NCBI GenBank assembly: GCA_964348755.1
Contig: CAYGDW010000003.1
Coordinates: forward strand, 1-64,000
Reading direction: 5' to 3'
DNA: 64,000 bases
Source of the DNA: UBA7960 sp964348755
GTDB lineage: Bacteria; Bacteroidota; Bacteroidia; Bacteroidales; UBA7960
The first letter of the stretch is position 1. Each line of letters starts with the position of its first letter. The translations under genes and the position numbers were made by a program. Of the stretch, positions 25,266-34,075 are shown piece by piece. The notes under the pieces were generated by a model. The model was not told where the DNA came from, ran no database searches, and was given only the letters and a program-made list of their open reading frames with translations.

Positions 25266-27650
25266 TTATTGGGTTGTGAGAATTTCGAAACTGTTAGGGC
25301 CAAGGTCAATGGTCAGGGTGTTTGCATTTAGGCTAAAGCCTGCGCCAAAATTTGCTTTTAAGGCAGGCATTGTCAGTCGTGGAGCAAGGTTTAGGGTTAT
25401 GGTTTTTGGTTCGCGACTTTTGTTAAAAACCACAATTGCGTTTTGTCCGAAATAAGTTCGGGCGTAAGCAAAGGCGTGGTCGTCGGCCAGCAGGGTGGTA
25501 AAGTCGCCAAAAATAAATGCAAGGTTGTTGCTTCTAAGCTTGGTTAGGGCGGTAGTTTTTTCTTTCAGTGATTTTTCGTGCTCGCTAAGGTTTTCGAACT
25601 TCATGGGCCGCCGGCTATCGGGGTCGCCCCCACCGGGCATTCCAATTTCATCGCCATAATATATTACCGGAATACCTGGAATTGTCATAATAAACGCGGT
25701 TAGCGATGCCAGTTTCTGGTAACCTACCGGGTCTCCGACAACCACTTCGCGCGCCCATCCGGCCTCAATATGATTTTCGGCAAAGCTGAGCCCACCGCCG
25801 GCAAGCGAAATAAACCGTGCCATATCGTGGTTGCCTGTAATATTGCCCATCATATTTATAAACCCATACTGGTTGAAGGTTTGATGAATGGAAAAGTTCA
25901 GCATGCTGAATGGCACCTGATCTATTGCAAAAGCCGAGCGTGCATCGAAATACAGATTAAAGTCGAATTGCCCATCGAGCAATCCGCTGCCCAAGTAGCT
26001 GCCAATAAGTTCGCGGTTTCCGAAGGTTTCGCCAATCTGAAAAAGGCGTTTGCCTTCGGGCACCATATATTCTTCCTTTAGCTTTTGGATGAGGGCGCGC
26101 CAGAACTCCTGCGGAATGTGCTTGGTGGCATCGTGCCTGAAACCATCAAGGCCATACTCCCTGATCCAGAAAAAGGCACTGTCAACCATGGTGCTGATAA
26201 CCTCTGGATTGGAGAAGTCGAGGCTTGGCAAAAAAACGTCGAACCAGGTAGTAAGGCGGTGGTCCTCCCAAATTCTTATGTTTTTACGGCCGTCGGGAAG
26301 GTTTAGGGTGGTGGCCCAGTGTGGATTTTTTACTATCAGCGGGTTTTTTTTGTGCACGTGGTTCGACACAAAGTCGAGCATAACGCTGATGTTGTTTTGG
26401 TGGGCTGTTTCAACCAGCCTGCGCATGGCCTGCTCATTGCCAAACCTATGATCGACCGTGGTAAGTGTAGTGGGCCAATACCCGTGGTAGCCGGTATATT
26501 TGCGGTGAGGCGAAGGAAACTCGCGGTAAGCCTCCAGCGGATTTTGCGATACTGGCGATAGCCAAATGGTGTTTATTCCAAGGTTAGCAAAATATCCATC
26601 TTCAATTTTTTGGGTAATACCATCGAGGTCGCCTCCGAAAAAGTTGGCCCTGGGCGCCACTTCGGGGTCAATAATCGGGTCATCGTTTCCGGGATTCCCG
26701 TTTTTAAAGCGATCGACCATCATGAAGTATAAAATGGTTTGTTCCTTGTCCTGGCGGGTAAGCAGTGCTGCATCGGTTACGGGGTGCCCGTTTTGTAGCG
26801 GAATAAGCAAATCATTGGCTGGTCCGTATTGGTTGTATGCCCTAATGCGCAAATAGCTCCGCTGCTTTTTAATGGCATCGCCGGGTATAAGCACCTGCAG
26901 GTGGTTTCCGTGCCTAAATATATTTTTGTCGGGAAGGCGAAAGTTATCCCAGAAGGCTAATATTTGGTCGGCCTGGTTGTTGAAGCCAAGGTTTATATTG
27001 AATTTTGAGTGAGACAACGTATAGAGGTGGGGCGTAAGTTTTCGGTCGAAACCCGGCACGCTTAGCACCGAATTAAAACCACCCGCGTTGTTATCGATGG
27101 TAATCGGGTTGTTGGGGTCGGTAATGCTGCGGCCGTTAACCACCAGTTGGTAGTGGTACGAGCCTGGGTTGAGGTGAAGCAATGCCTGCCATTTGCCATC
27201 GATAAGGCTAAGTGGCATCTCTGCCCAGTTGGTCATATCGCCCCGAAGGCCTACTGTATTGAAACGCTGCCCATTGGGGTCAAAAACAAACTGATGACGC
27301 TGCTTTTGGCTGCGTTCTACAAAAAAGCTGTAGCTATCCGCTCCAATCCACACCAGCATTTCTGAAATAAACGGAACGGCCTGCGATTGTTTTATAAGGA
27401 CAACCGAAGCTTTATCGGCCGCCAGTAAAAACTGCAGCTCAGGCACGCCGCTAACCGAATCTATTTTATCAATGGAGTCTTTTAGAAAATAATCAGTAAG
27501 AAACACCAGGGTCGAATCGCCATCGAGCCTAATGGGCGATGCCAGTCCAAAAATATGGCTGCCCTCATGAAATATACTGGGAGGCCTGGTATTGCAACTC
27601 AGCAGCAAACCACCCACCACTAACATTAACCACCATTGCTTTTTAATCAT
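25266..27650 (-). CDS. GH13 neopullulanase/SusA-like lipoprotein
   Basis: A 794-residue lipoprotein (signal ending LLLSC, C19). After an N-terminal region comes a CBM48/E-set-like beta-sandwich (about 118-200, with LRGDMTNWAEMPL and GSYHYQLVVNG), a second beta region, then the GH13 barrel (about 305-700). Catalytic residues are D507 (GFRHDATK), E541 (FQIGETFG) and D609 (TGNHDM). The architecture resembles SusA/neopullulanase enzymes that degrade starch oligosaccharides in the periplasm. It starts 21 nt after tyrS and is followed after 2 nt by mgsA. Confidence 0.93.
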   Translation of the reverse strand: MIKKQWWLMLVVGGLLLSCNTRPPSIFHEGSHIFGLASPIRLDGDSTLVFLTDYFLKDSIDKIDSVSGVPELQFLLAADKASVVLIKQSQAVPFISEMLVWIGADSYSFFVERSQKQRHQFVFDPNGQRFNTVGLRGDMTNWAEMPLSLIDGKWQALLHLNPGSYHYQLVVNGRSITDPNNPITIDNNAGGFNSVLSVPGFDRKLTPHLYTLSHSKFNINLGFNNQADQILAFWDNFRLPDKNIFRHGNHLQVLIPGDAIKKQRSYLRIRAYNQYGPANDLLIPLQNGHPVTDAALLTRQDKEQTILYFMMVDRFKNGNPGNDDPIIDPEVAPRANFFGGDLDGITQKIEDGYFANLGINTIWLSPVSQNPLEAYREFPSPHRKYTGYHGYWPTTLTTVDHRFGNEQAMRRLVETAHQNNISVMLDFVSNHVHKKNPLIVKNPHWATTLNLPDGRKNIRIWEDHRLTTWFDVFLPSLDFSNPEVISTMVDSAFFWIREYGLDGFRHDATKHIPQEFWRALIQKLKEEYMVPEGKRLFQIGETFGNRELIGSYLGSGLLDGQFDFNLYFDARSAFAIDQVPFSMLNFSIHQTFNQYGFINMMGNITGNHDMARFISLAGGGLSFAENHIEAGWAREVVVGDPVGYQKLASLTAFIMTIPGIPVIYYGDEIGMPGGGDPDSRRPMKFENLSEHEKSLKEKTTALTKLRSNNLAFIFGDFTTLLADDHAFAYARTYFGQNAIVVFNKSREPKTITLNLAPRLTMPALKANFGAGFSLNANTLTIDLGPNSFEILTTQ

Positions 27651-27671
27651 ACCTGCGGCTTCTTTTTTGTT

Positions 27672-28946
27672 TTATTTTGCCTGTACCAAATAATAGGTCT
27701 TTTTGCCGCGCTGCACCAAAATATGGCGACCATTAATCAGGTGGCGGTTGTCAACAACCAATTCCTCGCTGGCTTTTTCCTTGTTTATTCCAATGCTTCC
27801 TTCTTTGAGCATTCGGCGTGCTTCGCCCTTGCTTTGGGCTACCGATGTTTTTTCGGCCAGAAAATCAATTATGCCAATACCATTTTCAATATCGCTCAGG
27901 GCCACTTCAAACATTGGCACTCCTTCAAACACCGAAAGCAGCACCTGCTCTGGTAACTTTTTAAGGGTTTGGGTGGTTCCCGTTCCAAAGAGGATGTCAG
28001 ACGCCTCCACAGCCAGTGTAAATTCGTCATAGCCATGCACCCTGCTTGTAATGTCCCTGGCAAGGGCTTTCTGCAAAAGCCTCAGGTGAGGAGCCTTGCG
28101 GTGCTCCTCTATCAGCGATTCGATTTCGTGCCGGCCAAAAAGGCTGAATATCTTAATGTAGCGCTCGGTGTCAACATCAGAGCAGTTGAGCCAAAACTGG
28201 TAAAAATGGTAAGGCGAGGTGTATTTGGCGTCGAGCCAGATGTTTCCATTTTCCGTTTTCCCAAACTTACCCCCATCGGCTTTGGTTATAAGGGGGCAGG
28301 TAAGGGCAAAAGCCTCGCCGCCGGTCTTGCGGCGAATTAGCTCGGTGCCGGTAGTAATGTTGCCCCACTGATCGGAGCCTCCCATTTGCAATTTACAGTT
28401 TTTGGTCTGGTACAAATGCAAAAAATCATAACCCTGCACCAGTTGGTAAGTAAATTCGGTAAACGAAATTCCGGTTTCGAGGCGTTTTTTCACCGAGTCT
28501 TTGGCCATCATGTAGTTTACCGAAAGGTGCTTTCCCACTTCGCGCAAAAAGCCCAGAAATGTAAATTCCTTCATCCAGTCGTAGTTATTTACGATTTCTG
28601 CCCGGTTTTCGCCCTGTTCGAAATCGAGGAACTTAAGCAGTTGCCGCTTTATGGCTTCCACGTTGTGGCTCAATTCATCTTCAGAGAGCAGGCTGCGCTC
28701 CTCGCTTTTGCCGCTGGGGTCGCCAATCATGCCGGTGGCGCCGCCCACCAGCGCCAAGGGCCTATGGCCGGCCAACTGCAAATGCTTTAGCATCATAATG
28801 CTTACCAGGTGACCAATGTGCAGCGAGTCGGCCGTGGGGTCAATGCCCACATAGGCGGTGGACATTTCCTTAAGCAGTTGCTCTTCGGTGCCGGGCATCA
28901 TGTCATGTATCATGCCACGCCATTTCAGTTCTTCAACAAAATTCAT
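27672..28946 (-). CDS. tyrS: Tyrosyl-tRNA synthetase
   Basis: A 424-residue class I synthetase that charges tRNA-Tyr. It has HIGH at 43-46 (SLHIGHLVS), the tyrosine-pocket segment VQGYDFLHLY, the KMSKS-equivalent KFGKT (about 231-235) and a C-terminal S4 RNA-binding domain (about 355-424). It heads the minus-strand run that continues into the amylase and mgsA genes, an unexpected pairing of housekeeping and catabolic genes. Confidence 0.97.
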   Translation of the reverse strand: MNFVEELKWRGMIHDMMPGTEEQLLKEMSTAYVGIDPTADSLHIGHLVSIMMLKHLQLAGHRPLALVGGATGMIGDPSGKSEERSLLSEDELSHNVEAIKRQLLKFLDFEQGENRAEIVNNYDWMKEFTFLGFLREVGKHLSVNYMMAKDSVKKRLETGISFTEFTYQLVQGYDFLHLYQTKNCKLQMGGSDQWGNITTGTELIRRKTGGEAFALTCPLITKADGGKFGKTENGNIWLDAKYTSPYHFYQFWLNCSDVDTERYIKIFSLFGRHEIESLIEEHRKAPHLRLLQKALARDITSRVHGYDEFTLAVEASDILFGTGTTQTLKKLPEQVLLSVFEGVPMFEVALSDIENGIGIIDFLAEKTSVAQSKGEARRMLKEGSIGINKEKASEELVVDNRHLINGRHILVQRGKKTYYLVQAK

Positions 28947-29393
28947 CTAAAAGCCTTTATTTATTTGAATTACAAACGCAAAATCCTTGTAGCAAAATCC
29001 AAAATTAAGCATTTAAGCCGAATTTTTAAGGGCATTTCAAAGGCATAAAAGGGGGAAAATAATTGCAAACGATTGCATTTTTCTTTTATTTCGCAAACCT
29101 GCATTAATTCCTGGCATATTTAAAATGCATTTTGCAAAATGCCTCCTTTACTTTTAATCCGTAATAATTTTTAAATTAAGGTCGGTCGGATGGAACTCCA
29201 TGTTTGCTATTTTAGCTTCGCTAAACTTTGGTTCATCCTTGTTTGTATTTTACGAATCATGCTGGTTTCAACCTTATCGAAAAGGCTTTCCTTTGCAGGA
29301 AAAATCAATTAAGATTTGTATTTACTCTCTGGGGCAGCAAACAATAATTGGGAAAGGCTGTTTTTCTTAAACAAAAAATAAAATTCTATCGAT
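28947..29393. other. Intergenic region holding repeat copy 2
   Basis: About 450 AT-rich bases between divergent tyrS and the SDR gene. It contains a perfect 16-bp palindrome GCATTTTGCAAAATGC (29127-29142) and, right after it, copy 2 of the dispersed repeat (29157-29259). No reading frame in it looks coding. Confidence 0.65.
29157..29259 (+). repeat. Dispersed intergenic repeat, copy 2
   Basis: Shares with 7354-7497 the ordered blocks ATCCGTAATAATTTTT, ATTAAGGTCGG, TTTAGCTTCGCTAAACTTTGG and TTGTTTGTATTTTACGAA. The two hairpins present in the middle of copy 1 are missing here. Confidence 0.6.
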
Positions 29394-30413
29394 ATGATAC
29401 TTGTGACTGGTGGCACGGGTTTGGTTGGTTCGCATCTCCTTTTTGAGCTAATCTCCATTGGACAAAAAGTAAGGGCAATTTTGCGCGATAAGGGTCGGCT
29501 TGGGCTGGTTCAAAAACTTTTTTCCTGGTACGATCCTCAGTATGGACCAGGGTATTTTGAGCGCATTGAGTGGGTTGAGGGCGATGTAAACGATATTTTC
29601 AGCCTTAAAGAGGCTTTGGAGGGGATTAAAACAGTATATCATTGCGCAGCCGTGGTTTCGTTTGTTCCTGCCGACCGCCCCCTTATGATGAAAGTAAACG
29701 TAAACGGCACCGCCAACCTGATAAATGCCTGCCTTGCTTCGGGTGTTGAAAAGTTTTGCCACTGCAGCAGCGTGGCCTCACTGGGTCATCCGGAGGATGG
29801 CCAGCCAACGGTTGAGTCGCTAATGTGGAAAACCTCGCGTAAAAATTCGTGGTATGCAATAAGCAAATATAGTGCCGAGCGCGAAGTTTGGCGCGGATCG
29901 GAAGAAAGCCTGCCTGTGGTTATTGTAAACCCTTCAATAATTGTGGGACCTGGCGACATTTCGCGCTCAAGCGCCCAGCTTTACCAATCGGTAAAAAGCG
30001 GGCTGAAGTATTATACCAAAGGCGTTACCGGATTTGTGGATGCCCGCGATGTAGCCACAGCCATGGTTAGGCTTACCCAAAGTGAAATTACAAACGAACG
30101 TTTTATCCTTAGCAGCGAAAATTTACAGTACCGGCAGGTTTTTGAATATTTTGCCGAATTTGCAGGGGTAAAGCCTCCTAAGTATTATGCCGGCCCACTG
30201 CTGAGCGGGCTTGCCTGGCGGCTTGAGAAGTTGCGAAGCCTGCTAACCGGCACAAAGCCCCTCATTACCCGCGAAACTGCACGAAACGCAAACAGCACCA
30301 GGCTCTTTTCGAACGATAAAATTAGCAAAGCCATCGGCTTTTCGTTCAGGCCCGTGAAGGAAGCCGCCAGAAACACGGCCGGGTTTTATAAGAAGTTTCC
30401 GGAGTTGATGTAA
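29394..30413 (+). CDS. Extended SDR: NAD-dependent epimerase/dehydratase family
   Basis: A 339-residue extended short-chain dehydrogenase. The NAD(P)-binding TGGTGLVGSH lies at 5-14, the aspartate D66 follows in VEGDVND, and the active-site pair is in WYAISKYSAER (Y and K four residues apart). The family covers dihydroflavonol reductase-like and nucleotide-sugar enzymes; the DFR/cinnamoyl-like FCHCSSVASLG segment favours reduction of a small carbonyl compound over sugar epimerisation. It is monocistronic, convergent with lnt. Confidence 0.85.
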   Translation: MILVTGGTGLVGSHLLFELISIGQKVRAILRDKGRLGLVQKLFSWYDPQYGPGYFERIEWVEGDVNDIFSLKEALEGIKTVYHCAAVVSFVPADRPLMMKVNVNGTANLINACLASGVEKFCHCSSVASLGHPEDGQPTVESLMWKTSRKNSWYAISKYSAEREVWRGSEESLPVVIVNPSIIVGPGDISRSSAQLYQSVKSGLKYYTKGVTGFVDARDVATAMVRLTQSEITNERFILSSENLQYRQVFEYFAEFAGVKPPKYYAGPLLSGLAWRLEKLRSLLTGTKPLITRETARNANSTRLFSNDKISKAIGFSFRPVKEAARNTAGFYKKFPELM

Positions 30414-30488
30414 GGTGCCAATGCCGTTAAGCCGCTGTTTTGCGGCTCTCCACTGAGCGGAAAATGTTATGCCGAGCAAAACCCCCTG

Positions 30489-30515
30489 CAGAGCGGAAAT
30501 TGCATTTCCGCTCTG
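30489..30515. repeat. 12-bp hairpin with GAGCGG core
   Basis: CAGAGCGGAAAT pairs exactly with ATTTCCGCTCTG around TGC. Further direct GAGCGG copies sit at 30455-30460, 30571-30576 and 30583-30588 in the same spacer. No T-run follows, so it is a poor terminator, although it lies between convergent genes. Confidence 0.7.
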
Positions 30516-30645
30516 AACATTGCAGATTTTACAATTTTGCAAAAATTGATAGCTTTGCTAATCCCCAACTGAGCGGAGTTATGAGCGGCATTACAAATGC
30601 TGCTCAGCCCGGGGAGTTTGTGCTTTGCGGCTTATTGCATTTTAC

Positions 30646-30715
30646 TGCTTGCTGGCATCTTCCTGCTACCGCTTCCTACTACCTCATACCACTGCCTTCT
30701 ACCTCCTGCTGGTTG
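30646..30715 (-). repeat. Degenerate short tandem array at the lnt 3' end
   Basis: On the minus strand this reads as imperfect 7-to-10-base units of the kind AGGTAGAAGGCAGTGGTATGAGGTAGTAGGAAGCGGTAGCAGG. The stop codon of lnt lies within it, so the last dozen residues of Lnt are encoded by array sequence. Confidence 0.6.
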
Positions 30716-32340
30716 CCTCCCCTGTCAATCCATTTTCGCGAAAGCATAACAAGCAACAATAACGCACTGAAGAATACTGACATTTTGCCCAACATATTTC
30801 CCTGCTTGGCATAGTAGGTAAGCTTGTTGTTTTGGTTTACGGTTCCTCGTATGGCCGTTGTTTCCCACCAGCCAGTTTTTTGCAGCACCTTGCCTTTTTG
30901 GTCAATGAAAGAAGAAAATCCGGTACTTGCTGCCCGCACCACCGGCCGTCTGAACTCAATAGCCCTGAGGCGGGCAAACTCATGGTGCTGCCGGTGACCG
31001 GGTGTGTTGCGCCACCAGCCGTCGTTGGTCAGCACAAAAATCATGGTGGCTCCCCCGCGCATGAACCCGCTCATAAAATCACCATAAATCGACTCGTAGC
31101 ATATTACCGGAGCAATAACAGGCTGTCCTGGTCCGCTTTCAAAAACTCCGCGATGCTCCTGGGTGCCCAAGCTTCCGGCAGTGCCCCCCAGGGCCTCTAC
31201 CAGCCTGCCAATGGGTCGTATAACCCTAAAAAAAGGCATGCGCTCTATGCCCGGCACAAGCATCGATTTGTGGTAGGTTTCAAATTGCTCTTGCGGCCCT
31301 ATCATAACCGCCGAATTATACACATCGAAAAAATCGTTGGTACCCTCAATTTGCCTGGCTGTTGGCGATGACTGCCTGCCATTTTTGTATAGCTGGTACG
31401 TAAAACTGCCCGTTACCCACTTAAGCCCCGGGTAAAAGCCTAGCAAATCCCTGATTTGCATTACCCCCATGTTGAAGTTTTGCTGGTGCAGCCAAATACC
31501 TTCGGGCAAGGCAGCTTCGGGCGAAGCCACAAAACGGGTTTGGGGGGTAATGAGTTCGCGGGCCAGGGTGGTCAGCAGTTCAACGCGTGCAACAGTTTCC
31601 CGGGGCGTGCGTGCTGGTTGGTACGGGTCGTGCGATGGCTGAACCACAACCACCTCAACCGGGTCGTGCTTTTCGGTAAAGCTATGATACATGGCCAACG
31701 AAACAAACAATGGAATAAGCAAAGCTGAAGTAGCGAGCGCTCCAAGCCAGCGCAGCCGCTTCACTAATTTTTTGGGCTTCAACCACTCTTTGATGAGCAA
31801 AAACAGCAGCATGTTTACCAGCAATACCCACAGGGCGCCGCCAGAGGTGCCCGTAAATTCGTACCACTGCACCCAGCGGGGCCATGAGGCAAACACGTTG
31901 CCCAGGTCGAGCCAGTTCCAGCTCAAATCCCATTTGGTGTGCAGGTATTCGAAACCCAGCCAGAAAAAAATAACCGGCAAAGACCCCTGGCGCTCCGGAA
32001 GCATTCGCCTGAAAGCGTGCATAAGCCACCACGGAATGGCCATAAACAGCGAGTTGAGCACCACCGCCGTAATCATGCCCGGAATGGTTGCAAATACAAT
32101 CCACCAGGTAGTGAGCAGGTTAAAGACAAAAAAAGCAAGCCAGGCATACAAAAAAAAGCCGGCGCTGCGCCGCTGCTGTCTTTGGTTCAGCATTATGTTT
32201 TCGGCAAAAAACAAAGGTACCAAGGCCACAAAGGCAAGCACGGGAAGCCCCCGCGCAGGCCAGCTTGCACTAAGGAGCAATCCCGTGCAAAGGCTCAGCA
32301 ACAACAAGCGGCGGGTTCGGAAAAAATTTAACAGAATCAT
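30679..32340 (-). CDS. lnt: Apolipoprotein N-acyltransferase
   Basis: A 553-residue inner-membrane enzyme that adds the third acyl chain to the N-terminal cysteine of lipoproteins. About six hydrophobic helices fill the first 210 residues, followed by a nitrilase domain with the triad E (SPEAALPEG), K (YHKSMLVPG) and C (VICYESIYGD). A final helix (SVFFSALLLLVML) precedes the end. The C-terminal tail (GGNQQEVEGSG and onward) runs into a degenerate repeat and is probably not functional. The window encodes several lipoproteins that would be substrates. Confidence 0.95.
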   Translation of the reverse strand: MILLNFFRTRRLLLLSLCTGLLLSASWPARGLPVLAFVALVPLFFAENIMLNQRQQRRSAGFFLYAWLAFFVFNLLTTWWIVFATIPGMITAVVLNSLFMAIPWWLMHAFRRMLPERQGSLPVIFFWLGFEYLHTKWDLSWNWLDLGNVFASWPRWVQWYEFTGTSGGALWVLLVNMLLFLLIKEWLKPKKLVKRLRWLGALATSALLIPLFVSLAMYHSFTEKHDPVEVVVVQPSHDPYQPARTPRETVARVELLTTLARELITPQTRFVASPEAALPEGIWLHQQNFNMGVMQIRDLLGFYPGLKWVTGSFTYQLYKNGRQSSPTARQIEGTNDFFDVYNSAVMIGPQEQFETYHKSMLVPGIERMPFFRVIRPIGRLVEALGGTAGSLGTQEHRGVFESGPGQPVIAPVICYESIYGDFMSGFMRGGATMIFVLTNDGWWRNTPGHRQHHEFARLRAIEFRRPVVRAASTGFSSFIDQKGKVLQKTGWWETTAIRGTVNQNNKLTYYAKQGNMLGKMSVFFSALLLLVMLSRKWIDRGGNQQEVEGSGMR

Positions 32341-32418
32341 ACGTACTAATTTATACCCTAAAATTACAATAATTTGGTTTTTTGCCCCGCTTAGGGCACA
32401 GCATAATCATTTTATTAC

Positions 32419-32455
32419 AAATACCTGATTTAAACTTTGTTTAAAACAGGTATTT
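32419..32455. promoter_or_regulatory. 37-bp operator-like dyad over the tetR promoter
   Basis: Bases 32419-32435 (AAATACCTGATTTAAAC) and 32439-32455 (GTTTAAAACAGGTATTT) are reverse complements at 16 of 17 positions around TTT. The dyad covers the -33 box of the promoter for the TetR gene that starts 30 nt downstream. This is the classic layout for autorepression; the divergent lnt promoter could also be affected. Confidence 0.8.
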
Positions 32456-32466
32456 TCCTACTTTTG
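32436..32466 (+). promoter_or_regulatory. Consensus Bacteroidota promoter of the TetR gene
   Basis: TTTG (32436-32439), exactly 19 bases, then TACTTTTG (32459-32466): a full match to TTTG-N19-TANNTTTG. The ATG follows at 32486. Confidence 0.85.
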
Positions 32467-32485
32467 AGGTGCAATAATACACAAG

Positions 32486-33091
32486 ATGGTTAAGAGCAAA
32501 AATACCGAACAGAAAATTTTCGATGCAGCCACCGAGCTATTCCTCGAAAAAGGCGTTGACCGCACCTCGGTGCGCGAAATTGCCAATAAGGCAGGCATTA
32601 ATCTGGCGCTGATGAATTATTATTTCCGCTCGAAGGAAAACCTTTTCGATGCCATTTTTACCATGCTGGTGCAAAAAAACACACGTAAGCTCGGCCGTAT
32701 TCTCGACAGCGAAATGGGCCTTGAGGAAAAAATCAGGGCTTATGTTGAGGCCTATATTGATATGCTTTCCGAAAATCCGTTGCTGGTTTCGTTTGTAATG
32801 GCCATTGTGCATCGCAGCCAGGATCGCATCACTCAGCTAAAGGCCATAAGCAGCCTGTACAGCACGCCAAAATTTGCCCAGCAAATTTATGAAGAGAGCA
32901 AAAAAGGCACCATTAGGCACACCAGCCCCACACAACTTTTTGTCGATATGCTTTCGCTGATAACCTTTCCGTTTGCCATAAAATTTTTGATACAAGACCG
33001 CACCGGCTACGACGAAGAGCAGTTCAAGGCATTTATACAGGAGCGAAAAATACGTATTCCTGATCTGTTGCTTTCGAGCCTGAAACCCTAA
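32486..33091 (+). CDS. TetR/AcrR-family transcriptional regulator
   Basis: A 201-residue TetR-type repressor. The HTH is at about 25-45 (SVREIANKAGINLALMNYYFRSKENLF); the all-helical ligand domain follows and is too variable to name a ligand. It has its own consensus promoter overlapped by a 37-bp dyad that is its most likely operator. It ends 11 nt from the convergent queG gene. No efflux or fatty-acid gene adjoins it; its regulon could include divergent lnt. Confidence 0.91.
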   Translation: MVKSKNTEQKIFDAATELFLEKGVDRTSVREIANKAGINLALMNYYFRSKENLFDAIFTMLVQKNTRKLGRILDSEMGLEEKIRAYVEAYIDMLSENPLLVSFVMAIVHRSQDRITQLKAISSLYSTPKFAQQIYEESKKGTIRHTSPTQLFVDMLSLITFPFAIKFLIQDRTGYDEEQFKAFIQERKIRIPDLLLSSLKP

Positions 33092-33102
33092 GAACCTGAC
33101 TG

Positions 33103-34065
33103 TTAGCCGGTTTGTTCTTCCGGGGCGGCGGTTGCTGTCATAATGTTATCTTTTAGTTTTTCGAATTTAACGCGTGCCATTGCTGACAATTGCTTCTTCA
33201 GCATAAGCTTAAATTGCTGTTTGTCAATGTTTTTCCATTGCAGGCTTCCCCATTGGGCTATTGCAGGCAGTGGTTCAAAGGCCTTCAGGTTTGTGGGTAC
33301 AGCAAATCTGTTGTGTGGGCATACGTCCTGACAAATGTCGCATCCAAAAATCCTTCCTTTCATTTTGCCCCTAAAAGTTGCTGGTATCTGTTCTTTCATT
33401 TCAATGGTGAGGTAAGAGATGCATCGCCTTGCATCGATGGTTTTTGGGGCAATGATAGCCTGTGTAGGGCAGGCATCGATACAGCGGGTACAATTGCCGC
33501 AGTAATCATTTTCGAATGCCTTTGAGGGCGCCAGTTCTATGTTGGTTATGATTTCTCCTAAAAAATAAAAACTTCCCTTACGGGGAATTATCAGGCAGGC
33601 ATTTTTGCCTATCCATCCAATTCCTGCTTCAACGGCCCATGCCCTTTCCAAAACCGGGGCACTGTCGGTAAAAACCCTTCCCCGATGGTCAGGAGCCATT
33701 TGCATGAGTATTACTGAAAGCTGCCTGAGTTTTTCTTTCATTACAAAATGATAGTCAATGCCTTGCGCATATTTCGAAACAACGGGGCTGCATCCGGGGT
33801 TTTGCTTCTTTTCAGGAAAATAATTAAGGGCTACAACAATTACCGAGCGTGCACCTTCAACCAATAATCGCGGATCGAGCCTTTCAGGGATATGGTTGCC
33901 CATATAGGCCATGGTTCCGTTAAGGCCTTTTTTTAACCACTGTGCAAAAGCCTGCTCGTATTTGTGGAGTTTTTGGGCGCTTGCAATGCCGCATACTTCA
34001 AAGCCCAGGGCAATGGCTTCGAGTTTTATTTTATTTGCATTTATTTCGGGGGTGGAGGCTTGCAT
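33103..34065 (-). CDS. queG: Epoxyqueuosine reductase
   Basis: A 320-residue cobalamin- and Fe-S-dependent enzyme that reduces epoxyqueuosine to queuosine in tRNA. It has D134 in FTDSAPVLE, the position of the catalytic Asp, and two ferredoxin-like clusters of ligands: C189, C192, C195 and C199 (CGNCTRCIDACP) with C215, C242, C245 and C249 (CDICQDVCP). It is the short form without extra C-terminal repeats. It follows ruvB by 10 nt on the minus strand. Confidence 0.95.
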   Translation of the reverse strand: MQASTPEINANKIKLEAIALGFEVCGIASAQKLHKYEQAFAQWLKKGLNGTMAYMGNHIPERLDPRLLVEGARSVIVVALNYFPEKKQNPGCSPVVSKYAQGIDYHFVMKEKLRQLSVILMQMAPDHRGRVFTDSAPVLERAWAVEAGIGWIGKNACLIIPRKGSFYFLGEIITNIELAPSKAFENDYCGNCTRCIDACPTQAIIAPKTIDARRCISYLTIEMKEQIPATFRGKMKGRIFGCDICQDVCPHNRFAVPTNLKAFEPLPAIAQWGSLQWKNIDKQQFKLMLKKQLSAMARVKFEKLKDNIMTATAAPEEQTG

Positions 34066-34075
34066 AGGCCGCCGG

